A stretch of DNA of 64,000 nt, from NCBI RefSeq assembly GCF_021249405.1, contig NZ_CP089593.1, positions 496,001-560,000 on the forward strand, written 5' to 3'. Every line of letters begins with the position of its first letter. Position 1 is the first letter of the stretch. Shown here piece by piece: positions 1 through 7,185 of the stretch. The translations under genes and the position numbers were made by a program. The notes beneath the pieces were generated by a model. It saw only the letters and a list, made by a program, of their open reading frames with translations, had not been told where the DNA came from and did not search any database. Origin of the DNA: Halobacterium zhouii (GTDB lineage Archaea; Halobacteriota; Halobacteria; Halobacteriales; Halobacteriaceae).

Positions 1-852
1 CACGGGGTCGGCGTTCGATACCGCCTGGACGAACGCCTCCACGTCGACGTAGACGAACATCAGCGCGAACGCCGTCAGCGAGAGCAGCGTGCCGACGAGC
101 ATCCCCGTCCGACGGTTCGCGTACGGACTCACGTTGAACTCCCAGACGCAGCGAAGTATCTGGCTCCCCATCCCGAACACGTCCCGAACGAGGTCGACCT
201 TCGAGTCGCCCTTCGGCGTCCAGTCGACCGCGAACTCCGTCACGCGGAGGCCGCGGCGCTGGGCGCGCACGAGCATCTCGGTGTCCCAGAACCAGTGTTC
301 GTCCTGGACGTCGTCCACGAGCGTCTCGAAGGCGTCGCGGCTGAACGCCTTGAATCCGCACTGGTGGTCGCGCAACTCGGAGCCCAGCAGGCCACGCACG
401 GCGAGATTGAATGCTTTCGACGGGACGCCGCGCCTGACGGGGCGTTCGGCGGCGCGCCCGGGCATCCAGCGCGACCCGGTGGCGACGTCGTACCCCTCCG
501 AGCGGACGCTCTCGACGAGCTCTTCGAGGTGGCGCATGTCCGTCGCGAGGTCGGTGTCGAAGTAGACGAGCGTGTCCCCGCGCGCGTCCCGGAACGCCGC
601 GTTCAGTGCGCCGCCACGCCCCAGGCGTTCGTCGCTGTGGAAGTGCCGTACGCGCTCGTCCTCGGCAGCGAGTCGCTCCGCGATGGCGGGCGTGTCGTCG
701 GTACAGCCGTCCTCCGCGACGACGACCTCGTAGGAGTCCTCGGGGAGAAACGCCGCCAGCGCGTCGAGTGTGGTCCGCACCGTCCCCTCGATGGTGTCCG
801 CCTCGTCGTAGGCCGGGAGGACGACACTCACCTCGACGCCGCGGTCGCTCAT
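1..852 (-). CDS. Family 2 glycosyltransferase (dolichyl-phosphate sugar synthase type), 3' end cut by window
   Basis: The frame reads from an ATG at 852 to the window edge without a stop (284 codons), so the C-terminus is missing. A GT2 fold is indicated by the N-terminal strand VSVVLPAYDE (residues about 8-17), the acidic AEDGCTDDT motif (46-54) and the metal/nucleotide-sugar DTD motif in FDTDLATD (98-105). A hydrophobic stretch after the RRTG motif near residue 250 looks like a membrane segment. This combination is typical of haloarchaeal enzymes that load a hexose onto dolichyl phosphate for N-glycosylation or glycolipids at the inner face of the membrane. The sugar and acceptor cannot be told from sequence. 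Confidence 0.8.
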   Translation of the reverse strand, partial: MSDRGVEVSVVLPAYDEADTIEGTVRTTLDALAAFLPEDSYEVVVAEDGCTDDTPAIAERLAAEDERVRHFHSDERLGRGGALNAAFRDARGDTLVYFDTDLATDMRHLEELVESVRSEGYDVATGSRWMPGRAAERPVRRGVPSKAFNLAVRGLLGSELRDHQCGFKAFSRDAFETLVDDVQDEHWFWDTEMLVRAQRRGLRVTEFAVDWTPKGDSKVDLVRDVFGMGSQILRCVWEFNVSPYANRRTGMLVGTLLSLTAFALMFVYVDVEAFVQAVSNADPV

Positions 853-1176
853 TGCCGGAAAACTGCGCTTGCGAATCGTAAGTACCTTCTGACTCACTGG
901 CTCGCGACGTTCTCGTGGGGCGGTTTTTCCGCGGGAATCGACTGGCCCTAACCCACATCGAGTCGACAATCAATTGGGTGCAAATCTGGAAATGGACCTC
1001 GACAGAACGACAACAAGTTGGGTGTATCGCTCGCGGTAATCGCGTGTTAACCGCGCCTACCAACTGCTATCTACCACCCGGACCACGCCGGCGCGGGAGC
1101 AACGATAACCGCACGAGGGCGGCCGATTTACTTCCCGTACCAAACCCCTCTTACTGTGATAGACCAACAGTGATGT
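853..1176. other. Divergent intergenic region with an imperfect direct repeat
   Basis: This 324-bp gap separates the divergent glycosyltransferase and the small gene at 1177. It is more AT-rich than its surroundings. It carries an imperfect direct repeat of about 20 bp at 964-984 and 1009-1028 (both read GACAA followed closely by TTGGGTG). I see no convincing ORF or RNA gene. The region should hold the promoters of both flanking genes. Confidence 0.45.
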
Positions 1177-1416
1177 ATGAGCGCGACCGCCGCATCGACT
1201 GACGCTCTCACCCCCAAACAACACCGCATCCTCGAGTTCCTCCGGCAGCACGCGGGCCAGCAGACGTACTTCAAGTCCAGGCTCATCGGCGACGAACTCG
1301 ACCTCTCCGCGAAGGAGGTCGGCGCGAACATGCCCGCCATCGAGGACGGCGACCACGACCTGAGCGTGGAGCGCTGGGGCTACTCCTCGAGCACCACCTG
1401 GAAGGTCACCGCGTAA
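1177..1416 (+). CDS. Small conserved haloarchaeal wHTH-like protein (DUF7123-like)
   Basis: The product is 79 residues. It begins with a helical segment LTPKQHRILEFLRQHAG and continues with KSRLIGDELDLSAKEVGANM, the spacing expected of a compact winged helix (helix, recognition-type helix, then a C-terminal strand ending SSTTWKVTA). I recall very similar short haloarchaeal proteins filed as DUF7123, but this is from memory. It stands alone between a divergent glycosyltransferase and a convergent regulator. A role as a small DNA-binding protein is plausible but unproven. Confidence 0.75.
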   Translation: MSATAASTDALTPKQHRILEFLRQHAGQQTYFKSRLIGDELDLSAKEVGANMPAIEDGDHDLSVERWGYSSSTTWKVTA

Positions 1417-1660
1417 GGGGCGCGCTCGGTTTGTCGTCAGATCGGTCCGTCATCCACCTTTTCTGCTCGCGTGTTCCTCGTCCGACCAGAAGACCACGCG
1501 TAATGGCTCGTACAACCCGAATCGTTCGCGAGGAACTCGCCCGTTCGGCCGTGTCGCGCTCATTGGCCACGCTCAGTGAACGCTCGTCACTAGGCGTCCA
1601 CCGGCACCGAACGCGCACTGCGATCCCCTGGCTGTCCCACCTCGCGGGAGAGCAACGGAC

Positions 1661-2260
1661 TCAGGGGTCGTAAGAGAGCAACTCCGCTGCCTCCGCGGCG
1701 AACGCCACGGTGTTCGCGTCGAAGGAGTCTGCGTACCGAACGAGCAGCGTGACGATGGTCTCCGGGCGCTCGACCTCGTAGCCGTTCTCCCGGGAGAGCA
1801 CGCCGACCTCCTCTAGTTGGGCGGCGTACTTGCTCACCGTGGCCGGCGACACGCCGAGTTCGTCGGCGAGGTCGCTGCCCGTGGCGTCCGGGTCGCGGAG
1901 CAGCGCGAGCACCATCCCGCGGGGCGTGTCCCGGCGCAGGTAGCCCAGCGCACGCTGTTCGAACGACGTGAACTCGTCCGCGGGGTAGAACCGACGGTAG
2001 TCGCCGTCGCGCGCGCCCTCGACGGCGTCCTCGTCGAGGAGCCTCCGGAGGTGGTGCTGGGTCTCGCCCGTGCCGAGTTTGAGGTCGTCACGGACCTTCG
2101 AGAAGTGCGCTCCCGGCGTCGTCGCGAGGTAGCCCGCGATGGCTTCGCGGACCTCGCTCTCCCCGCCGTCCTCGTCGCCCGCGAACCGGGCGAGCGGACT
2201 CGCCGCGCCGACGGCGGCGAACCGCCGGAGCGTCGCGCGCTTGTCCTCGTCGATACCCAT
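1661..2260 (-). CDS. Transcriptional regulator with two winged-helix domains
   Basis: The 199-residue product contains two ArsR/MarR-like winged helices. The first lies at about residues 35-95 (IAGYLATTPGAHFSKVRDDL, then HHLRRLLDEDAVEGARDGDYRRF). The second lies at about 105-165 (RGMVLALLRDPDATGSDLAD, then SPATVSKYAAQLEEVGVL, where SPATVSKYAAQL is the recognition helix). This tandem arrangement is common in haloarchaeal predicted regulators of the COG3398 type. There is no sensor domain, and the C-terminal 30 residues are acidic and helical. It is a single gene, downstream of and in the same direction as the SPFH gene but 217 bp away. Its target is unknown. Confidence 0.8.
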   Translation of the reverse strand: MGIDEDKRATLRRFAAVGAASPLARFAGDEDGGESEVREAIAGYLATTPGAHFSKVRDDLKLGTGETQHHLRRLLDEDAVEGARDGDYRRFYPADEFTSFEQRALGYLRRDTPRGMVLALLRDPDATGSDLADELGVSPATVSKYAAQLEEVGVLSRENGYEVERPETIVTLLVRYADSFDANTVAFAAEAAELLSYDP

Positions 2261-2477
2261 TCGGGGGAACGTACGACGCGAGCCGGGAAAAACCCTCGCT
2301 TCGGTCGACCGATACGGGCGGGAAGAGGACGTTCAGAGCTACTGAACGGGTTTTGTGGCGGGCGACTAGCATCGGCGGAGACACAGAACAACAAGAAGAA
2401 CAACTGGGGTGGATCTGGAACGGCGAGCCGAGGAGGATGCTACTCGGCGGTCGGTTCGGAGTCGCTCTTCGGGCGAC

Positions 2478-3602
2478 TCAGTTCTCGTCGTCGTCGCTGT
2501 CGAGTTCCGCGTCCATCTTTTCGATGACTTCGTCCGCGGACTTCATCCCGGGGTCGGCGCCCTCCTGGACGGCCTTCGCCTGCTCCTCGAGTTTCGACGG
2601 GTCGACGTCGGCCTCCTCGCTGATCTGGTTGAGTATCTCGTCGATGTCGTCGAGGCCGATGAGCTCGCGGGTCTCCGCGTCGAACTCCAGGCTGTCGAGT
2701 TGCGTGCCGTCGTCGGCCACGTCGCTGCCAGCGAGGTGCTTGCCGTACCGGCCGACGAGACTGGAGAGTTCCTGTGGGAGCACGAACGTGTTCGACTCGC
2801 CCTCGCCGATGCCCTCGAGGGTCTCCATGCCCTTCTCGATGATGGCGCGCTCGCCCATCGACTCGGCGGACTTCGCGCGGAGCACCGTCGAGATGGCGTC
2901 ACCCTGGGCCTCCAGGATCTGAGACTGCTTCTCGCCCTGCGCGCGGATGATGTTCGACTGCTTGTCACCCTGGGCGTTCTCGATGGCGGACTGGCGTTCC
3001 CCTTGTGCCTCCAGAATCATCGCGCGGCGACGCCGCTCCGCGCTGGTCTGTTGTTCCATCGCCTTCTGGACCTCCTGGGAGGGGTTGACCTCCCGAACTT
3101 CCACGCTCTCCACGCGGATGCCCCACTCGTCCGTGGGTTCGTCGAGTTCCGTGCGGATGCGGGCGTTGATCTCCTGGCGCTTGTTCAGCGTGTCGTCGAG
3201 TTCCATGTCGCCTAGCACCGCGCGCAGCGTCGTCTGCGCGAGGTTCGACACCGCGGGCTTGTAGTCGTCCACCTCGAGGAACGCGCGCCGGGCGTCCCGC
3301 ACGCGGATGTAAACGACGGCGTCCGCCGTCACCGGGGAGTTGTCCCGCGTGATGGCCTCCTGCCGGGGGACGTCGATGGTCTGGGTGCGCATGTCGAAGG
3401 TGTACGTCCGCGAGACGAACGGCGGGATGACGTTGATGCCGGGTTCGAGCAGGCCGCGGTACTCGCCGAACACCGTCAACGCCTTCTTCTCGTACGCGTC
3501 GACGATCTCCACCGTCTGATAGACGACGACGGCGAGCAACAGCAACAACAGCAGTCCCACGAACGTCACCACGGGACCAGCTACCTGGAGGGGAGTGAAC
3601 AT
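2478..3602 (-). CDS. SPFH/band 7 (stomatin-like) membrane protein
   Basis: The 374-residue product has one N-terminal membrane helix (about residues 8-29) followed by a band 7 domain (KKALTVFGEYRGLLEPGINV, DNSPVTADAVVYIRVRDARR). A long Ala/Gln/Glu-rich helical region follows, with repeated AQGE/AQGD units (about 200-250), then an acidic tail. Stomatin-like proteins form oligomeric rings or scaffolds that organise membrane microdomains and modulate membrane proteases. It lies 114 bp downstream of an NfeD gene on the same strand. NfeD-stomatin pairs are conserved in bacteria and archaea, and the two proteins probably act together. The AQG repeats are normal for the family. Confidence 0.93.
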   Translation of the reverse strand: MFTPLQVAGPVVTFVGLLLLLLLAVVVYQTVEIVDAYEKKALTVFGEYRGLLEPGINVIPPFVSRTYTFDMRTQTIDVPRQEAITRDNSPVTADAVVYIRVRDARRAFLEVDDYKPAVSNLAQTTLRAVLGDMELDDTLNKRQEINARIRTELDEPTDEWGIRVESVEVREVNPSQEVQKAMEQQTSAERRRRAMILEAQGERQSAIENAQGDKQSNIIRAQGEKQSQILEAQGDAISTVLRAKSAESMGERAIIEKGMETLEGIGEGESNTFVLPQELSSLVGRYGKHLAGSDVADDGTQLDSLEFDAETRELIGLDDIDEILNQISEEADVDPSKLEEQAKAVQEGADPGMKSADEVIEKMDAELDSDDDEN

Positions 3603-3716
3603 CCTACTTGACGTTTCGACAGGCGGACAATAAGTGTTGCCGCGTCTATCAGTCTCTGCGGACTGGTTGTCTACCCGTGTCTGCGTGCTGCCTCGGCTAT
3701 CGGGATTCGCTTCGTC

Positions 3717-4358
3717 TCACGCGGTTTCGTCGGCCTCCGACTCCGTGTCCGACTCGTCGTCCAGGGTCGACTCGGTGTCCGCGTTCGACTCGACGTCCTC
3801 ACTCGACCTGGCGTCCGGAGACGACGGCGTTCCGGCGTCACTCTCCGTCCTGCGCTCGCGCTCCCGCGCCAGCGCGCGGTCGATGTCGTCCACGCCGTCC
3901 ACAGCCTCCACTGTCACCACGTTCCCACCGCCCGGGTCCACGACGACCACCTCCTCCCCTTCGTCGATGGATCCCGAGATGGTTCGCGCGGCGTACGTCG
4001 GGTCGAAGCCGCCGGCCTCGAGTTTCACCTTCCCGGAGCGCTCCGTGACGCGCTCGAGGACGTAGCCGCGGACCCCCCGGAGGTCACTCGAGGTGCTGGT
4101 CTGGCCGCGCCCGCTCCCCGCGTAGAAGTCGAAGCGACGGTAGACGTACAGCGCGCCGAAACCCGTGGCGAACACCAGGCCTGCGAGCACGAACGGCGTC
4201 GCCGCGCCCGGCACGAACAGGCCGACGAGACCCGCGACGAACAACGACACACCGATGACGACGAAGTGCGCACCCGGCGCGAACGCCTCCAGCACGCAGA
4301 GCGCGGTGCCGGCGACGACGAGCAGTAGCGACAGCGACAGCCCGAACACCTCGATCAT
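3717..4358 (-). CDS. NfeD family membrane protein
   Basis: The 213-residue product has about four hydrophobic segments in its first 100 residues (for example LSLLLVVAGTALCVLEAF and FVVIGVSLFVAGLVGLFV). A soluble OB-fold-like NfeD C-terminal domain follows (GYVLERVTERSGKVKLEAGG, ending VVVVDPGGGNVVTVEAVDG). The last 50 residues are a low-complexity Asp/Glu/Ser tail. Truncated NfeD proteins of this kind partner with stomatin-like SPFH proteins, and one is encoded directly downstream. There is no N-terminal ClpP-class protease domain, so this is the short, non-proteolytic form. Confidence 0.88.
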   Translation of the reverse strand: MIEVFGLSLSLLLVVAGTALCVLEAFAPGAHFVVIGVSLFVAGLVGLFVPGAATPFVLAGLVFATGFGALYVYRRFDFYAGSGRGQTSTSSDLRGVRGYVLERVTERSGKVKLEAGGFDPTYAARTISGSIDEGEEVVVVDPGGGNVVTVEAVDGVDDIDRALARERERRTESDAGTPSSPDARSSEDVESNADTESTLDDESDTESEADETA

Positions 4359-4408
4359 ATGCGGAACTTGGGGCGGTGGGGTCTAAACCATTACCCGAAG
4401 CGCGACGC

Positions 4409-4597
4409 TCACCCGAAGATCAGTAGCCCAATCACGCCCAGCATCGCACAGACGCCGAGCGCGAAGAACGCGACGTTCTCGAATCGCGGTGACCCCGGTT
4501 CGATGGAGTGCGTCTCGACGCGTTCGCCGTCCTCCCCGACCTCGTCGACGTCGAACCGCCACTCGGACTCGTCTCCCTGCTCGCGGTTCTCGCTCAT
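4409..4597 (-). CDS. Small acidic single-span membrane protein (DUF7312-like)
   Basis: The product is 62 residues. An acidic soluble N-terminal half (DVDEVGEDGERVETHSIEPG) is followed by one C-terminal membrane helix (VAFFALGVCAMLGVIGLLIF). The motif EPGSPRFENVAFFALG is familiar from haloarchaeal proteins that I recall as DUF7312. It sits 50 bp upstream of nfeD and 59 bp downstream of pyk on the same strand, so it may be co-transcribed. No function is known. Confidence 0.75.
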   Translation of the reverse strand: MSENREQGDESEWRFDVDEVGEDGERVETHSIEPGSPRFENVAFFALGVCAMLGVIGLLIFG

Positions 4598-4656
4598 ACG
4601 ATGTGTTCGGGGCTGACGGGCAAAAGTCCGTGGGTCGCACTCGCTGGATCGCGTCC

Positions 4657-6390
4657 TCAGAGGCTGCCCGCGTACACGACCCCGCGCTCGCCGTCCACGG
4701 TCACTTCGTCCCCCGTCTCGATGTCGGAGATGTCCGCGTCGCCCACCAGCGGCACGTCGAGTTCGCGTGCTATCATCGCCGGATACCCCGTCATCCCGGA
4801 CTGCTCGGTCACGATGCCCGCGATCAGGTCGAGGTCGCCGCTGAATTCGTCGTCGAACTCCTCGGGGAGCACTAGCACGCTCCCCTCGGGCACGTCCGAG
4901 AGGTCGCCGTCAGTCAGTACCCTGGCCGGGCCGACCGCGCGCCCGGCCACCACCGACCGACCGACAGCAAGGGTCTCCGCGGCGACGTGGACCTTCAGCG
5001 TGTTCGTGGTGCTCGCGCCCTTCAGGTCGGCCATCATGCCGACCAGTACGACCACGGTGTCCCCGCTCGCGACCACGCCCGAGTCCACCGCGGCCCGCAC
5101 CGCCCGCTCCACGACCTGCGTCGCGTCCCCCTCTGAGACCTCCACGTGCTCCGCGTGGACGCCCCAGTTCATCGCCAACTGGCGGCGAACGCGGTGACTC
5201 GGCGTCGCGCACATCACCGGTACGCCCGGCCGGAACTTCGCGGCCTTGCGCGCGGTGTAGCCGGACTCCGAGGCCACCACAACCGCGCTCGCATCGATGT
5301 CCCGGGCGAGATACCGCGCCGACCGCGCGAGCGCGTCCGTCTTCGCCTCGCCGTCGGCCTCCGGGACGCGCTGCTCGCGCAACTCCGCGTACTCCTCGCT
5401 CTCTTCGGCCTCCCGGACGATGCTGTCCATCGCGTCCACGACCCGCGGCGGATGGTCGCCGATCGCCGTCTCCCCAGAGAGCATCACCGCGTCGGTGCCG
5501 TCGAGCACCGCGTTCGCCACGTCGGAGGCCTCCGCGCGCGTCGGCCGCCGCGAGTGTACCATCGAATCCAGCATCTCCGTCGCCGTGATGACCGGCACGC
5601 CCGCGCGCTGACACCGCCGAATGATACGCTTCTGGATCATCGGGACGTCCTCCAGTGGGCACTCCACGCCCAGGTCGCCGCGAGCCACCATCACGCCGCT
5701 GGCCGCCTCTACGATGCCCTCGAGGTTCTCCACCGCTCCCGCGCGCTCGATTTTCGCCACGATGGGGATGTCCGCGCCGAAGGACTCCAGCACGCGACCG
5801 ACCTCCAGGACGTCCTCGGCGTTCCGCACGAAACTCGCAGCGACGTAATCCACGCCCTTCTCCGCGGCGAGTTCCAGGTCCCGGCGGTCCTTCTCGGTCA
5901 CCACGTCGAGGCCGAGTTCCACGCCCGGCACGTTCACGCCCTTCCGACTGCCGAGGTCGCCGCCGGACTCCACCCGACCGAGCACTGCGTCGCCCTCCAC
6001 GTCCACCACCACCGCCTCGATGCGCCCGTCGTCCAGAAGGACGTCGTCACCGGGTTCGGCCGCCGCGATACTCGTCGACAGTCCGACCGTTTCCGCGTCA
6101 GACGTCTCGCCCGGCTCGAACCGAACCACGCTTCCCTCGGCCAGATGGACGGAACCATCGGTCTCTGCGGTCCGGACCTCCGGCCCCTGCATGTCCAGCA
6201 TCACCGCGACCGGTTTCTCCGTAGCGTCGTCCACGCGCCGCGCCGTGTCGACGAGGTCCGCTCGGTCCGAAAGCGTTCCGTGACTCGAATTGATGCGAGC
6301 AACCGTCATCCCAGCGTCCGCTAGCGCGCGCACCGAATCGACGTCAGACGTCGCCGGCCCGAGCGTGCAGACGATCTTCGCATTCCTCAT
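4657..6390 (-). CDS. pyk: Pyruvate kinase with C-terminal PEP-utilising (swivelling) domain
   Basis: The enzyme transfers phosphate from PEP to ADP in the last step of glycolysis. The N-terminus MRNAKIVCTLGPATSDVDSV, the motif RINSSHGT, the catalytic Lys/Glu motif VAKIERAGAVENL and TATEMLDSM are all present. I chose the ATG at 6390 (577 residues). An in-frame GTG at 6411 lies too close to a TATA-like GTTTTTGA at about 6414-6421, and MRNAKI is the usual family start. The last 90 residues form an extra domain homologous to the mobile domain of PEP synthases. Its histidine motif is altered to QSGMTGYPAMIARELDVP, so phosphotransfer by this domain is unlikely. Several Bacillus pyruvate kinases also carry such an extra domain. 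Confidence 0.97.
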   Translation of the reverse strand: MRNAKIVCTLGPATSDVDSVRALADAGMTVARINSSHGTLSDRADLVDTARRVDDATEKPVAVMLDMQGPEVRTAETDGSVHLAEGSVVRFEPGETSDAETVGLSTSIAAAEPGDDVLLDDGRIEAVVVDVEGDAVLGRVESGGDLGSRKGVNVPGVELGLDVVTEKDRRDLELAAEKGVDYVAASFVRNAEDVLEVGRVLESFGADIPIVAKIERAGAVENLEGIVEAASGVMVARGDLGVECPLEDVPMIQKRIIRRCQRAGVPVITATEMLDSMVHSRRPTRAEASDVANAVLDGTDAVMLSGETAIGDHPPRVVDAMDSIVREAEESEEYAELREQRVPEADGEAKTDALARSARYLARDIDASAVVVASESGYTARKAAKFRPGVPVMCATPSHRVRRQLAMNWGVHAEHVEVSEGDATQVVERAVRAAVDSGVVASGDTVVVLVGMMADLKGASTTNTLKVHVAAETLAVGRSVVAGRAVGPARVLTDGDLSDVPEGSVLVLPEEFDDEFSGDLDLIAGIVTEQSGMTGYPAMIARELDVPLVGDADISDIETGDEVTVDGERGVVYAGSL

Positions 6391-6413
6391 TGCGCCGGGG
6401 TACGCAGTCACGC

Positions 6414-6421
6414 ATCAAAAA
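6414..6421 (-). promoter_or_regulatory. Probable TATA box of pyk
   Basis: On the minus strand a T-rich GTTTTTGA motif is centred about 26 nt before the ATG at 6390. This matches the haloarchaeal spacing for a leaderless transcript and supports the shorter start. Confidence 0.4.
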
Positions 6422-6489
6422 CCCAGGTGAGTGACCGCGGCACCCGACCGGCCACAGCCATTTTCCACCCCCCGTGCGTATCTCGTGTC

Positions 6490-6777
6490 ATGCCAACGTA
6501 TGCCGCAATCGCCACGGTCGAAACGGGACGGTTCCAGAACGCCCAGGAACTCGCCTCCATCTGGGGAGACGTCCAGACCGACCTCGAGGACAAGAACTGC
6601 CACCTCATCGACGCCTACGTCCTCCTCGGCGAACGCGACGTCCTCCTCCTGTTCGAAGCCGACAGCCGCGAGGACGCCCTCCAGGCCTCCATCGCCGTCC
6701 AGCGATACGGCATCAGCATGGACACCATGGAAGCCATGAACGTCGACCGACTCGGCGAACTCGTCGACGAACTCTAA
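6490..6777 (+). CDS. GYD domain protein
   Basis: The 95-residue product starts MPTYAAIATVETGRFQNAQE at the ATG at 6490. Upstream in-frame codons would overlap the divergent pyk promoter. GYD domains are small ferredoxin-like alpha/beta folds, here with a strand-rich core (AYVLLGERDVLLLFEADSRE) and the helix DALQASIAVQRYG. They form dimers and have no defined reaction. The gene is monocistronic and divergent from pyk (99 bp between starts). Confidence 0.8.
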   Translation: MPTYAAIATVETGRFQNAQELASIWGDVQTDLEDKNCHLIDAYVLLGERDVLLLFEADSREDALQASIAVQRYGISMDTMEAMNVDRLGELVDEL

Positions 6778-7185
6778 CACGCACTTTTTGCTGCGAGCGC
6801 GCCTCCGGGAGACCGACGGTCTCCCGTGCCCTCGTTCGCTTCGCTCACGAGGACTCCGGCGCGCTCTGGCAAAAATTTGCGGAAAAAGCACTCCTCCCTC
6901 ACTTCGTGCCTCCGGCACTCCGTTCAGTCGTCGGCCCGCGAGCCTTGGCTCGCGGTGAATCGCGGTGCTCAGGCTCTCCGAGCCGTTCGCACCGCGAATG
7001 CTAGTGGCTGTCTGCTGATTCAACTGCCGATACCCCTGGCTGCGTAGATTCAAATAGCAAGCCGGGACCAACCCGGTGCGTGACGTGAAAATCGTCCGGT
7101 GCGCTCGGATGATGTGAGCGCGGCGACGCGCGCCGGAGCAGTTCGCCGCCTGCAAGCCCCTATTCGACGCCGAGCAGACGCAGGA
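6778..7185. repeat. Convergent intergenic region with nested inverted repeats
   Basis: This 408-bp gap lies between the 3' ends of the GYD gene and metG. It begins with a T-run (about 6785-6789) that could terminate the GYD transcript. A long imperfect hairpin spans about 6785-6885: the arm TTTTTGCTGCGAGCGCGCC pairs with GGCGCGCTCTGGCAAAAATT, and inside it is GGGAGACCGACGGTCTCCC (6807-6826), a stem with a 3-nt loop. A second set of GC-rich inverted repeats follows at about 6935-7000. Short frames here look like by-products of the repeats. No RNA gene was recognised. Confidence 0.55.

Noticed and set aside
1431..1673. 80-codon frame between the small HTH-like gene and the regulator
   Set aside because: Ser/Arg-rich, no recognisable domain, overlaps the neighbouring stop codons and lacks a promoter-like element.
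2353..2922. Plus-strand frame of 189 codons opposite the SPFH gene
   Set aside because: It is the antisense shadow of a clear SPFH protein on the minus strand; the Ser-rich product has no family features.
6826..7047. 73-codon frame in the GYD-metG gap
   Set aside because: The frame runs through inverted repeats and resembles spurious products common at haloarchaeal intergenic repeats.
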